Assembly (NCBI RefSeq): GCF_001747085.1
Contig: NZ_MDJD01000028.1
Coordinates: 124,001 to 188,000, forward strand
Length of the DNA: 64,000 nucleotides
DNA from: Flavivirga aquatica
Lineage (GTDB): Bacteria; Bacteroidota; Bacteroidia; Flavobacteriales; Flavobacteriaceae
Direction of reading: 5' to 3'
Shown: positions 36,949 to 46,634 of the stretch, in pieces
Layout: each line of letters opens with the position of its first letter
How positions within the stretch are numbered: the first letter of the stretch is position 1
The notes under the pieces: model-generated
What the model saw: the letters and a program-made list of their open reading frames with translations, nothing else
Told to the model about the DNA's origin: nothing
Database searches by the model: none
Program-made: the position numbers and the translations under genes

Positions 36949-38280
36949 ATGGAAGATATGATTTTCTATGATAGACTGCAGTTTGCATTTACTATCACCT
37001 TTCACTATATATTTCCGCAATTAACCATGGGATTGTCTTTAATGATAGTCTATTTTAAATGGAAATTTCTTCGTAATAAAATTGAAAAATACAATAATGC
37101 GGCAAAATTTTTCATGAAAATATTTGCAGTTAATTTTACTATGGGGGTTATTACAGGAATTCCTATGGAATTTCAATTTGGTACTAATTGGGCTAAATTT
37201 TCTGAACTTACAGGTGGGATAATTGGTCAAACATTAGCTATGGAAGGAACATTTTCTTTCTTTTTAGAATCGTCTTTCTTAGCACTTTTTATTTTTGGAG
37301 AAAAGCTAATGGGACAGAAACTACATTTCCTTACTGGATTCTTGGTCTTTTTAGGTTCTTGGGGTAGTGGTTATTTTATTTTAGCTACCAATGCTTGGAT
37401 GCAACATCCTGTAGGTTATGAAATTTTAGATAATGGAACCTATGTTTTAGAAAATTTTTCTGCATTATTTAAAAATCCATGGTTGTTACCTACATTTTTG
37501 CACAACCAAATGGCTTCATTAATTACTTCTGCTTTTGTGGTTGCTAGTATAGGTGCTTTTTATATTTTAAGAAATAAAAATAAAGAGTACGGTAAACTTT
37601 TTTTAAAGACAGGAGTGGTTTTTGGATTTACAGCAAGTGTTTTAGTTGCTTTTCCAACTGGAGATTGGAATGCTAAAAATGTAGCAAAATATCAACCCGC
37701 ATCTTTTGCTGCTATGGAGGGGATTTTTGAAACAGAACCCAAAGGAGCAGAAATTGTGCTTATTGGTCAGCCCAATATGGTAGAGAAAAAATTAGATAAT
37801 AAAATAGCAGTTCCTAATATTTTAAGTTTTTTGACTTATCAAGAATGGGATAGACAAATTTTAGGAATGGACAAATTTAAAAAAGAAGAACTTCCCGATA
37901 ATATACCTGCACTTTATTACGCTTATCATATCATGGTAGGTTTAGGTACTATTTTTATAGGAATTATGGGGTTGTCTGCTTTCTTTTTATGGCGAAAAAA
38001 ATTGTATACTATTAAGCCTTTGCTTTGGGGTATTATGTTTTTAGTTCCGTTTCCATATATAGCAAATCTTACAGGTTGGTATGTTGCAGAATTAGGAAGA
38101 CAACCTTATTTAGTATATGGACTATTAAAAACGAGTGATGGTATTTCTCCAACCGTATCATCTGGAAATACATTATTTACTTTATTAGGGTTTGTAGCTT
38201 TATATATGTTATTAGGTCTGCTTTTTTTAGTACTAGTAGGTAAAACCATACACCAAGGACCAAAACCACAAAAACATTAA
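36949..38280 (+). CDS. cydA: Cytochrome bd ubiquinol oxidase subunit I
   Basis: CydA carries the haems and the quinol site of the bd oxidase, which reduces oxygen with high affinity and resists cyanide and sulfide. The 443-residue product has FYDRLQFAFTITFHYIFPQL with haem ligand His19, Glu99 (AMEG) and Glu107 (LES) at the same numbers as E. coli, His185 near the position of the second haem ligand, and GWYVAELGRQPY. It is some 80 residues shorter than the E. coli subunit, mainly in the quinol-binding loop, so it is the short-loop type. Its stop is four bases before cydB. Confidence 0.95.
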   Translation: MEDMIFYDRLQFAFTITFHYIFPQLTMGLSLMIVYFKWKFLRNKIEKYNNAAKFFMKIFAVNFTMGVITGIPMEFQFGTNWAKFSELTGGIIGQTLAMEGTFSFFLESSFLALFIFGEKLMGQKLHFLTGFLVFLGSWGSGYFILATNAWMQHPVGYEILDNGTYVLENFSALFKNPWLLPTFLHNQMASLITSAFVVASIGAFYILRNKNKEYGKLFLKTGVVFGFTASVLVAFPTGDWNAKNVAKYQPASFAAMEGIFETEPKGAEIVLIGQPNMVEKKLDNKIAVPNILSFLTYQEWDRQILGMDKFKKEELPDNIPALYYAYHIMVGLGTIFIGIMGLSAFFLWRKKLYTIKPLLWGIMFLVPFPYIANLTGWYVAELGRQPYLVYGLLKTSDGISPTVSSGNTLFTLLGFVALYMLLGLLFLVLVGKTIHQGPKPQKH

Positions 38281-38283
38281 ATT

Positions 38284-39357
38284 ATGGAATTATTTTGGTA
38301 TATAATTATAGCTACAATTTTAACGGTATTTTTTATTTTAGATGGCTACGATTTTGGAGCAGGGATTATTCATTTATTTTTTGCTAAAAAAGAAAAAGAT
38401 AAAGAGGTTATAACAAAATCTGCAGGTTTGTTTTGGGATTCTAACGAAGTTTGGCTTGTTGCAGCTGGAGGTACGTTATTTATGGCTTTTCCAACATTTT
38501 ACGCTTCTGTATTTAGTGGCTTCTATTTACCTCTAATAATTGTATTATGGCTTATTATTTTTAGAGCTATGGGATTAGAATTTAGAGGGCAATTTAGTTA
38601 TCAAATGTGGAAAGATATTTGGGATAAATCATTTGGAATATCTAGTTTATTATTAGCTTTCTTTTTTGGAGTTGCTTTAGGGAATATTGTAAGGGGTGTT
38701 AATTTAGGTGCTGTTGAAAATGGGGTTTCTGTTCATGAAGGACATTTCTTTTTCTTACCTCTTTGGAATAGTGATTTTAGTCCTTTAAATGAAACTCCTG
38801 GAGTTATAGATTGGTTTACCATTATAATAGGATTAATATCTGTAGTTGTTTTAGCTATACATGGAGCTAATTGGATTGTTTTAAAAACTAAATCGTCTAT
38901 AAATGAAAAACTTAAAACTATCGTTTTTAGATTAAATATCGTATTACTTTTATTAACGATATTATCTGTTATTGTTTGGTTAAATATCAATCCAAATGCT
39001 TTCAGCAACTTTGTAGAAAGGCCTTATTTATTTGTATTTCCACTTGTTTACTTATCAGGTTTAATAGGTTTATTTTTTATTAAACGGTTAGAAAAAGATA
39101 TATATAGTTTTATCCTATCTACTTTATTGATTATTGGAGGTATAACAGCTTCTTTAGCATCGTTATTTCCGGTGATATTACCATCTACCAATAATGTAAA
39201 TGAGTCACTTACTATATACAATACAGCAGCTTCTGAATATGGCTTGTCAGTTGCTTTAAATTGGGGAATTATTGGTTTTATTCTTCTTTTTGTATATATG
39301 ATTATCCAAAAGAGACTTATGGGAGGTAAAATTGATGACATGGATTATGGTCACTAA
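38284..39357 (+). CDS. cydB: Cytochrome bd ubiquinol oxidase subunit II
   Basis: The 357-residue membrane protein begins MELFWYIIIATILTVFFILD followed by GYDFGAGIIH, the signature of CydB, then FWDSNEVWLVAAGGTLFMAFP, which is strongly conserved. About nine hydrophobic segments are visible. CydB is the structural partner of CydA. It is co-translated with cydA and followed after 9 bases by a small membrane-protein gene. No cydX-like or cydDC genes are seen here. Confidence 0.95.
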   Translation: MELFWYIIIATILTVFFILDGYDFGAGIIHLFFAKKEKDKEVITKSAGLFWDSNEVWLVAAGGTLFMAFPTFYASVFSGFYLPLIIVLWLIIFRAMGLEFRGQFSYQMWKDIWDKSFGISSLLLAFFFGVALGNIVRGVNLGAVENGVSVHEGHFFFLPLWNSDFSPLNETPGVIDWFTIIIGLISVVVLAIHGANWIVLKTKSSINEKLKTIVFRLNIVLLLLTILSVIVWLNINPNAFSNFVERPYLFVFPLVYLSGLIGLFFIKRLEKDIYSFILSTLLIIGGITASLASLFPVILPSTNNVNESLTIYNTAASEYGLSVALNWGIIGFILLFVYMIIQKRLMGGKIDDMDYGH

Positions 39358-39366
39358 AAAGTAATT

Positions 39367-39654
39367 ATGACTGATACTTTAATATCATTAATAAGTATTA
39401 TTGTTGGGATAGTTGGTACAAATGTATTTGGTTTACTTTATAGAAAATACAATATAGGGCTTATTGGTAATACAATAGCTGGTGTATTTGGTAGTATTCT
39501 TTTTATAAAAGTATTTGGACGTTTAGGATTTGATCCTGTATCTATAATGAAACCTAGAATTTTTAATGCCTTTTTGTTTGTTATTAATATGATAGTTTCT
39601 CTACTTGGAGGGGTTTTATTAGTAGTTTTTATAAAAAAAAAGGGTATAAAATAA
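39367..39654 (+). CDS. Small membrane protein, GlsB/YeaQ-like
   Basis: This 95-residue product has three hydrophobic segments: LISLISIIVGIVGTNVFGLL, GLIGNTIAGVFGSILFIKVF and FLFVINMIVSLLGGVLLVVF. The glycine-rich middle segment recalls the GlsB/YeaQ/YmgE group of stress-associated membrane proteins, but similarity is weak. It starts 9 bases after cydB and is probably the third gene of the operon. It is too long and too hydrophobic for a CydX-type accessory peptide. Confidence 0.6.
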   Translation: MTDTLISLISIIVGIVGTNVFGLLYRKYNIGLIGNTIAGVFGSILFIKVFGRLGFDPVSIMKPRIFNAFLFVINMIVSLLGGVLLVVFIKKKGIK

Positions 39655-39660
39655 ATGGAT

Positions 39661-39702
39661 TATAGTGTAGCCTTCCCTAAAAATGGGATAGACTACAATG
39701 TG
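39661..39702. terminator. Possible terminator between convergent genes
   Basis: TGTAG-CCTT-CCC and GGG-ATAGA-CTACA form an interrupted hairpin with a T-rich stretch beyond it on the plus strand. It lies between the small membrane-protein gene and the convergent tail-fibre-like gene. The stem is imperfect. Confidence 0.35.
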
Positions 39703-39709
39703 ATATAAG

Positions 39710-40672
39710 TTATTTTATTTTTTTTGACTTAAGTAATTTTTCGATTTCAGATACTCTTTCCTCTATTAATTTTAATCTTCTAATCTCTTTTTGCTGTTGT
39801 ATAGTATAAAGAGTTAGTTCTTCAATTTTTTTTAGAAGATTCATATCCATTTCTGCTTGCATTATTCCATTTTGTTTAAATTCTTTTGCGGACGGTATTT
39901 CTGGGAGATGGCTATTTTTTTTGATGAAATTTTCTATTTCTTCTATACTTCTTAAATAATAGCCTTTTTTGAAAACATAATCAGGAGCTGGGATATCTAA
40001 ATCTATTTTCACTTCTTTAGCATGAATATTTCCATTTACAGTAAGCTTCATATCTGGGTTTGTTGTTCCAATTCCAACATCACCAGTATTGTTAATTGTT
40101 AATAAATTAGTAGGAGCAGAAGTTTTATCTCCTAAGTCAGGCATTTTTGAAAAAAAGAATTTACCAAAGTGATTTGTAATAGCTAAAGGGCTTGATGAGT
40201 TAGCATCTAAAAAAGCGATTGAATTATTACGGTTTCCATCAATTAACAAATTAGCACCATAATTAGCACTTGACCACATGAGGCTATTCTTTATATGTAA
40301 AGTGCCTAGTGGATTTGTTGTTCCAATTCCAACATCACCAGTATTGTTAATTGTTAATAAATTAGTAGGAGCAGAAGTTTTATTTCCTAAGTCTGGCATT
40401 TTTGAAAAAAAGAATTTACCAAAGTGATTTGTAATAGCTAAAGGGCTTGATGAGTTAGCATCTAAAAAAGCGATTGAGTTATTACGATTTCCATCAATTA
40501 ACAAATTAGCACCATAATTAGCACTTGACCACATGGGACTATTCTTTATATGTAAACTACCTAGTGGATTTGTTGTTCCAATTCCGACGTCTCCACTTGA
40601 TTCAATTTTGTTTTGGCTGTGGCTAAGAAAAGTAATTCCAATTACTATAATTGATACTAATGTTTTTTTCAT
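39710..40672 (-). CDS. Tail-fibre-like secreted protein with internal duplication
   Basis: The 320-residue product has a signal peptide (MKKTLVSIIVIGITFLSHSQ) and two nearly identical 85-residue repeats, each starting GDVGIGTTNPLG and containing NYGANLLIDGNRNNSIAFLD. The last part (DIPAPDYVFKKGYYLRSIEE, SHLPEIPSAKEFKQNGI, EMDMNLLKKIEELTLYTIQQ) is the C-terminal region common to many Bacteroidota tail-fibre-domain proteins, ending in a coiled coil. Such proteins are usually secreted or surface-exposed and are not phage genes in this setting. No T9SS sorting domain is visible. The duplication indicates variable repeat number. Confidence 0.75.
   Translation of the reverse strand: MKKTLVSIIVIGITFLSHSQNKIESSGDVGIGTTNPLGSLHIKNSPMWSSANYGANLLIDGNRNNSIAFLDANSSSPLAITNHFGKFFFSKMPDLGNKTSAPTNLLTINNTGDVGIGTTNPLGTLHIKNSLMWSSANYGANLLIDGNRNNSIAFLDANSSSPLAITNHFGKFFFSKMPDLGDKTSAPTNLLTINNTGDVGIGTTNPDMKLTVNGNIHAKEVKIDLDIPAPDYVFKKGYYLRSIEEIENFIKKNSHLPEIPSAKEFKQNGIMQAEMDMNLLKKIEELTLYTIQQQKEIRRLKLIEERVSEIEKLLKSKKIK
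40061..40570 (-). repeat. Two tandem 255-bp in-frame repeat units
   Basis: The phrase TGTTGTTCCAATTCC recurs at 40061, 40316 and 40571, exactly 255 bases apart (85 codons), and the units between differ only at a few positions. The unit length keeps the frame, so recombination can add or remove one without breaking the gene. Confidence 0.9.
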
Positions 40673-40768
40673 TTCTATTTGTTTATTGATTTATAGTTCA
40701 AAGATAAAGTTCTTGTATTCAATCTAAAAAATTCCTCGCAGTTTACTGCTGGGTTATTTATTAATAAT

Positions 40769-40904
40769 TCATAAAAAAATCCCAATAGAAAACTATTAGG
40801 ATTTTAATATTTATAAGAGTCTTTACGAAGTAAAGTAAATTTTTATTGAGGCAACTTTTCTTTTCAATTAAAGAGATTACTTCGTTGTACCTCCTCGTAA
40901 TGAT
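40769..40904 (-). repeat. 135-bp dispersed direct repeat, copy A (with terminator hairpin)
   Basis: The segment follows the beta-helix gene on the minus strand and closely matches 42914-43048. It ends in a hairpin (AATCCTAATAG, loop, CTATTGGGATT) followed by a T-run, so it serves as a terminator. Its other half has a core GTAATGAT..CGAAGTAATCTC related to the GTCATTGCGAGG..AAGCAATCT motif at 47150-47192. Confidence 0.8.
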
Positions 40905-40980
40905 ATTAACTTTCAATAATATCTAATTTTCAGTTGTTTTATAACAAGTAATACATAGAACATTGTAGTCATTAGTTTTT

Positions 40981-42792
40981 TTAATTACTTTCATGATGAA
41001 AATTATTTAGGATATTGTTCTCAATAGTGCAACTAATATTGGTTGTGGGGCTATTTTTCCATACAGCCCAAGCATATGCATCTTTACCTGTAAAATTAAA
41101 TTTGTTGTTAATAATAGATGTTCCTATTGTACTATGCAAATAGACTGAATTTTCAAAATCATTATAGATATCATTATTTGAAATTGTAGTATTAACACTT
41201 CTAAACCGAATATAAATACTTCTACTATTACAACCTTTTATTATGTTTCCTTTTATTAAGTTTTCATGACCTCCTAAAAACACACCTATATTTCCATTAT
41301 TAATCAAATTATCCATTATTAATGCATTTTTTAAGCTATCACCATCATAGTATATCCCGTTGTCTTTATTCAATTCTAAAATATTATTTTTAATTTTAAT
41401 TTCATTTGGAAAATCGCCAGTATTATATACATTCTGTATTGAAATAGCTTTGTTGTGAATACTTGTTGAATTTGATAAAATATTATTATTTATTAGTGTA
41501 GCGTTGGTGTTGAATATTTTGATTACTCCACTCTCTGATGCTAATGTATTATTAGATATTAATGCATATTGAGGCTTTGTTTGGTGTATACTATCAGCAG
41601 GAGAAAGTAAATCAATAGAAAATAATTTTGTTGAAGATATCTTATTGTCCTTTATAAGCATATATTGTCCAGATTGATTAGAAACTTTTATCCCTCCTTG
41701 AGAATTGGTTATTATGTTTCCTTCAATAATTAAATCTGTATATGTTTGGTTTGACTCAGAGCTTTGTGTATAATCAACTTTTATGCCTACAGGGCTATAG
41801 TAAAGAGTATCTGTTGACGTGCTATTAGGATCCTTTGGTTGGGGACTGGGATATTTAAGATTTTTTATTATATTATTTCTACAAATGGCATTACTAGCAT
41901 GTAAATATTCTTTTTTGTGTCCAAATCTAATTCCAGGTCCGTGAAGTTTGGAACTATCATCATTATATATATAGTTACCTTCTACAAGAGCATTTCGATC
42001 GTTAATAGTTATAAAAGCTGTAGCAGAGTTGACAACTGTATTATTAATAATTTTATTATCGTAACCAATTTTACTAACACCTGATTCTTCGAAACCTGCA
42101 GTTGCAATTCCGGAGGCTCCTTCATTTAAAAAATTATTATCTATTAAGCAGTTTTTGGAGGCTAGTAGGTAAATAAGTTCTCCATCGGCATAATCCATTT
42201 TACAGTTTGTAATAGAGGAATTAGTTGTTTCTTTAAAAAGTATTTGAGCTACTGTTCCATGTACAGCTCCGAACCGTTGTTGTTTATTCATATTCACAGA
42301 ATTAAATTCTATAGAATTGGACTCTATGACTTCAATTCTGCCTGAAACAGATGTATTTGTAGGGTCAAGTGTATAATGTGGTTTTGTATTATTGTTATCA
42401 ATATTAAAATTTTCAATAATAATATTTTGACTGTTGACTACTTTTATTTTTAAACCTTCCCTAGTAGAGTCTTCATATTTTAGATAAGAATTTTTTCCGT
42501 TAATAATAATATTTGATTTATTTTCAATTAGAATATCACAACTAATAATATTAGTTTGACCAAAACTAAGTTCTAAGTAAGAATTATTTGGTAGATCGGA
42601 AATTTGAGTACATATATTAGTATTTGGATTAAAGCTTACAACTTTATATGTCACATTTGCAATAGTCTTGAAAGATTGCGTTTTCTCAATAGTTTTTTCA
42701 ATGGTTTCAGCTTCTTCAATAGTTTCCTGAGTTGAACAGTTTTGCAATAAAATTATGATTGCAAAAAGTAAGGGGCTTAAAATTTTATTCAT
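40981..42792 (-). CDS. Large right-handed beta-helix lipoprotein (NosD/mannuronan epimerase-like fold)
   Basis: From ATG 42792 the 603-residue product has a lipoprotein signal with Cys19 (IIILLQNC); the longer start at 42828 would precede it. After an acidic Glu/Thr-rich linker with the short repeat ETIEEAETIEKTIEKT, a parallel beta-helix follows, visible as recurring rungs such as INGKNSYLKYED, IIENFNIDNNN, NCKMDYADGELIYLLASKNC, IDNNFLNEG and IINNTVVNSATAF. Such repeats occur in NosD-like, epimerase and lyase proteins; I cannot identify a catalytic site. The gene lies between two nearly identical 135-bp repeats on the same strand as secA. Confidence 0.72.
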   Translation of the reverse strand: MNKILSPLLFAIIILLQNCSTQETIEEAETIEKTIEKTQSFKTIANVTYKVVSFNPNTNICTQISDLPNNSYLELSFGQTNIISCDILIENKSNIIINGKNSYLKYEDSTREGLKIKVVNSQNIIIENFNIDNNNTKPHYTLDPTNTSVSGRIEVIESNSIEFNSVNMNKQQRFGAVHGTVAQILFKETTNSSITNCKMDYADGELIYLLASKNCLIDNNFLNEGASGIATAGFEESGVSKIGYDNKIINNTVVNSATAFITINDRNALVEGNYIYNDDSSKLHGPGIRFGHKKEYLHASNAICRNNIIKNLKYPSPQPKDPNSTSTDTLYYSPVGIKVDYTQSSESNQTYTDLIIEGNIITNSQGGIKVSNQSGQYMLIKDNKISSTKLFSIDLLSPADSIHQTKPQYALISNNTLASESGVIKIFNTNATLINNNILSNSTSIHNKAISIQNVYNTGDFPNEIKIKNNILELNKDNGIYYDGDSLKNALIMDNLINNGNIGVFLGGHENLIKGNIIKGCNSRSIYIRFRSVNTTISNNDIYNDFENSVYLHSTIGTSIINNKFNFTGKDAYAWAVWKNSPTTNISCTIENNILNNFHHESN

Positions 42793-42913
42793 TTTTGTTT
42801 TTTTAATTAATGATAAGACAAAATGCAAAGTTATGCCCTAATCAAATTTTCTCAATTATTAAACCAATATAAGTAGATTTTTTTTATAAATTTGAACTTT
42901 TGCATTTGATAGC

Positions 42914-43048
42914 TCATAAAAAAAATCCCAATAGAAAACTATTAGGATTTTAATATTTATAAGAGTCTTTACGAAGTAAAATTTTATTTATTGAGGTAAC
43001 CTCTTTTCAATTGAAGAGATTACTTTGTTGTACCTCATTCGTAATGAC
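42914..43048 (-). repeat. 135-bp dispersed direct repeat, copy B (with terminator hairpin)
   Basis: It lies just after the secA stop and before the beta-helix gene and has the same orientation as copy A. The hairpin and T-run at its far end should terminate secA transcripts. Differences from copy A are a few single bases and short indels. Confidence 0.8.
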
Positions 43049-43059
43049 ATTTGTTTTTA

Positions 43060-46000
43060 TTAATCTTCAACAATCACCCATTCACCTTTTTCTAATAAAG
43101 GTTCGGCTTGTTTGTATTTAACTGTTTTATTTTCACCGTTAATAACGTGTTTGATAGTAACACGATCGTTACGTCCAATTTTTGGTTTGTCGCGAACAAT
43201 AGTTTCAACAACCTCTTGTTGACGTTGTGTTTCGCCAGCAGCTCTATTTTGAGCAGAACGTTCGTCTAGGTTAGGGATTTCGTCTTTTTGAACGTTTAAA
43301 TTTTCCTGTTTTCTTGTTCTGGCTTCTTGAATAGTGTCTTGTGTTTCCTGTGGTAACTCCCCTTTAAATAAGAATGAAATAACCTCTTTATTCACTTGGT
43401 CAATCATGGCCTTAAACAATTCGAAAGCTTCAAATTTATAAATAAGTAAAGGATCTTTTTGTTCGTGGACTGCTAATTGTACAGATTGTTTTAACTCATC
43501 CATTTTACGTAAATGCGTTTTCCAAGAATCGTCAATAATAGCAAGTGTGATATTCTTTTCAAAATCTGTAATTAATTGCTTACCGTTAGTTTCATATGCT
43601 TTTTCAAGATCTGTAACTACGTTTAAACTCTTAATACCATCTGTAAAAGGTACTACAATACGTTTAAATTTATCGCGTTGCGTTTCATATACATTCTTAA
43701 TTACAGGGAAAGCAAGTTCGGCATTGCGTTCCATTTTTTCTCTATAATGATCGAAAGCGCCTTTGTATATTTTTGAAGTAATATCTTGAGCAGATAATTT
43801 ACCAAATTCAGCTTCGGTAATAGGAGAACTCATAGAGAAGTAACGAATCAATTCAAACTCAAAGTTTTTATAATCGTTAGCTCCTTTATTTGTTTCCGCT
43901 ATACCTTCAGAAGTATCAAAAATCATATTTGCTAAATCTACACGTAGACGTTCTCCATGTAAAGCGTGTTTACGACGTTTGTAAACCACTTCACGCTGTG
44001 CGTTCATAACATCATCATACTCTAATAAACGCTTACGAACACCAAAGTTATTTTCTTCAACTTTTTTCTGTGCACGTTCAATAGATTTCGAGATCATAGA
44101 ATGCTGAATGACTTCACCTTCTTTTAATCCCATTTTATCCATCATTTTAGCAATACGCTCACTACCAAATAAACGCATTAAGTTGTCTTCTAACGATACA
44201 TAGAATTGCGAACTTCCTGGATCTCCTTGACGACCGGCACGACCACGTAACTGTCTGTCTACACGACGCGAATCATGACGTTCTGTACCAACAATGGCTA
44301 AACCACCAGCAGCTTTAACGGCATCAGATAATTTAATATCTGTACCACGACCCGCCATATTGGTTGCTATAGTTACCTGTCCTGCATTTCCAGCTTCGGC
44401 AACAATATCAGCTTCCCTTTTATGTTGTTTGGCATTTAATACGTTGTGCGGTATTTTTCTAATGCTTAACATTTTACCAAGTAACTCACTAATTTCAACA
44501 GATGTTGTTCCAATTAATACAGGACGACCAGCTTTAGAAAGTTTAGTAACTTCATCTATAACCGCATTATACTTTTCACGTTTTGTTTTATAAACTAAAT
44601 CCTCTCTATCATCACGAGCAATAGGGCGATTGGTTGGAATTTCAACAACATCTAATTTATAGATTTCCCAGAATTCTCCAGCCTCTGTAACCGCTGTACC
44701 CGTCATACCAGAAAGTTTACGGTACATTCTAAAGTAATTTTGAAGTGTTACAGTTGCAAAAGTTTGTGTAGCATCTTCAATTTTTACATTTTCTTTAGCT
44801 TCAATCGCTTGGTGTAAACCATCGCTATAACGACGACCATCCATAATACGACCAGTTTGCTCATCAACAATCATTACTTTATTTTCCATCACCACATACT
44901 GTGTATCTTTTTCAAATAAAGCATAGGCTTTTAAAAGTTGATTTAATGTATGAATACGTTCAGATTTTACACCAAACTCTTTAAATAGCTCTTCTTTAAG
45001 ATTTGCTTCATCTTCAACAGGAAGTCCTTGTTTTTCAATCTCAGCAACCTTAATTCCAATTTCTGGTAAAACGAAGAAATCTGGATCGTCTTTACCTGAG
45101 ATATATTCGATCCCTTTATCTGTTAATTCAACTTGATTATTCTTTTCTTCGATAACATAGTACAACTCGGCATCAACCTTAGGCATTTCGCGGTTGTTGT
45201 CTTGCATATAGAAGTTTTCTGTTTTTTGAAGTAGTTGTTTAATACCCTCTTCACTTAAAAACTTAATAAGTGCTTTGTTTTTAGGAATACCACGATATAC
45301 ACGTAGTAATTGGAAAGCACCTTCTTTAGTATCGCCTTCTTTTATAAGCTTTTTAGCTTCGGCTAAAACACCAGTTAAATATTTACGCTGTACGCTTACA
45401 ATATTATCTACTTTAGGTTTTAACTCAGTAAATTCATGACGCTCACCTTGAGGAATAGGACCAGAAATAATTAATGGAGTACGCGCATCATCAACTAAAA
45501 CAGAATCGACTTCATCTACAATAGCAAAATGGTGAGGGCGTTGTACTAAATCGTCTGGAGCATGCGACATGTTATCACGTAAGTAATCAAAACCAAACTC
45601 ATTATTGGTTCCGTAAGTAATATCTGCATTATAAGCCGCGATACGCTCTGGAGAATTTGGTCTGTGGTAATCTATACAATCTATCGTTAATCCATGAAAC
45701 TGAAAAAGAGGAGCCATCCATGCACTATCACGCTTTGCAAGATAATCATTAACAGTTACCAAGTGTACACCTTGTCCAGATAACGCATTTAAATACATAG
45801 GTAGGGTAGCAACTAATGTCTTACCCTCACCTGTTTGCATTTCTGCAATTTTACCTTGGTGCATAGCAATACCACCAATAAGCTGTACATCGTAATGTAT
45901 CATATCCCATGTAATGGCTTTTCCAGCTGCATCCCAAGAGTTTGCCCAAGTAGCATTATCTCCATCTAATGTTACATAATCCTTAGTTCCAGACAATTCT

Positions 46001-46413
46001 CTATCGTAAGTGTTAGCCGTAACAGTAATTGATGTATTGTTTGTAAAACGTTTAGCCGTTTCTTTTACAACAGCAAAAGCTTCTGGTAAAATATCATTTA
46101 AAACAGTCTCAGTTTTTTCATAAGCATCATCCTTAAGTTTATCGACTTCTTGATAGATATCTTCACGTCTATCAATGTCTTCTGTGTTTTCAGCTTCTTC
46201 AAGAAGTTTTGCTATGTTATCATTTATAGGTTTAATAGCTTCTGCAATAGTAGCTTTAAACTCAGTAGTTTTGGCTCTTAACTCATCGTGAGATAAGTTA
46301 GCAATGGCAGATTCTAATGCTTTTATTTTATTTACAATAGGTGTGATGGCTTTAACATCTTGTTTCGATTTGTCTCCAACAAATACTTTTAATACAGAAT
46401 TTAAAAAACTCAT
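43060..46413 (-). CDS. secA: Preprotein translocase ATPase SecA
   Basis: SecA drives proteins through SecYEG. From ATG 46413 (MSFLNSVLKVFVGDKSKQDV) the product has 1117 residues; the longest frame adds 16 residues that look non-coding. Walker A is MQTGEGKTLVA, the DEAD-type box is VDEVDSVLVDDA, and the conserved GTDIKLSD, GRAGRQGDPGSSQFYVSLED and RKRLLEYDDVMNAQREV are present. The protein is some 200 residues longer than E. coli SecA because of insertions in the nucleotide-binding region, as is usual in Bacteroidota. The C-terminal zinc motif is absent; it ends in an acidic VIVED. Confidence 0.98.
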   Translation of the reverse strand: MSFLNSVLKVFVGDKSKQDVKAITPIVNKIKALESAIANLSHDELRAKTTEFKATIAEAIKPINDNIAKLLEEAENTEDIDRREDIYQEVDKLKDDAYEKTETVLNDILPEAFAVVKETAKRFTNNTSITVTANTYDRELSGTKDYVTLDGDNATWANSWDAAGKAITWDMIHYDVQLIGGIAMHQGKIAEMQTGEGKTLVATLPMYLNALSGQGVHLVTVNDYLAKRDSAWMAPLFQFHGLTIDCIDYHRPNSPERIAAYNADITYGTNNEFGFDYLRDNMSHAPDDLVQRPHHFAIVDEVDSVLVDDARTPLIISGPIPQGERHEFTELKPKVDNIVSVQRKYLTGVLAEAKKLIKEGDTKEGAFQLLRVYRGIPKNKALIKFLSEEGIKQLLQKTENFYMQDNNREMPKVDAELYYVIEEKNNQVELTDKGIEYISGKDDPDFFVLPEIGIKVAEIEKQGLPVEDEANLKEELFKEFGVKSERIHTLNQLLKAYALFEKDTQYVVMENKVMIVDEQTGRIMDGRRYSDGLHQAIEAKENVKIEDATQTFATVTLQNYFRMYRKLSGMTGTAVTEAGEFWEIYKLDVVEIPTNRPIARDDREDLVYKTKREKYNAVIDEVTKLSKAGRPVLIGTTSVEISELLGKMLSIRKIPHNVLNAKQHKREADIVAEAGNAGQVTIATNMAGRGTDIKLSDAVKAAGGLAIVGTERHDSRRVDRQLRGRAGRQGDPGSSQFYVSLEDNLMRLFGSERIAKMMDKMGLKEGEVIQHSMISKSIERAQKKVEENNFGVRKRLLEYDDVMNAQREVVYKRRKHALHGERLRVDLANMIFDTSEGIAETNKGANDYKNFEFELIRYFSMSSPITEAEFGKLSAQDITSKIYKGAFDHYREKMERNAELAFPVIKNVYETQRDKFKRIVVPFTDGIKSLNVVTDLEKAYETNGKQLITDFEKNITLAIIDDSWKTHLRKMDELKQSVQLAVHEQKDPLLIYKFEAFELFKAMIDQVNKEVISFLFKGELPQETQDTIQEARTRKQENLNVQKDEIPNLDERSAQNRAAGETQRQQEVVETIVRDKPKIGRNDRVTIKHVINGENKTVKYKQAEPLLEKGEWVIVED

Positions 46414-46584
46414 TGTTATTATTTTATATGTTACACTTTGGTAAGTTGCCCTTACTCTCAAAATTTAAAAATATATTTTGAATTTTGATAATGTCCAGTG
46501 TGACTCGTTTTATGTTTATTTTTATGTGCATAACAAAATGCACCCAAATATACAGCTTGTTATGGTGTTATATAAAGATTTAGA

Positions 46585-46617
46585 ACAAAAAAAAAGTCTC
46601 AATTCGAGACTTTTTTA
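46585..46617. terminator. Bidirectional terminator hairpin
   Basis: AAAAAGTCTC pairs with GAGACTTTTTT around a short AATTC loop, with A-runs and T-runs on both sides, so it works on either strand. It lies downstream of the DUF2795 gene (minus strand). Confidence 0.8.
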
Positions 46618-46634
46618 TATTCTTTATGCTTTAC

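Noticed and set aside
40061-40570. CRISPR-like repeat array
   Set aside because: The units are 255 bases long, contiguous and in frame inside a gene, without spacers.
39710-40672. Prophage tail-fibre gene
   Set aside because: It has a signal peptide and no phage genes lie nearby. Such tail-fibre-domain proteins are common chromosomal genes in Bacteroidota.
40769-43048. Insertion sequence or composite transposon
   Set aside because: The direct repeats contain no transposase and end in terminator hairpins, and the gene between them is a surface protein.
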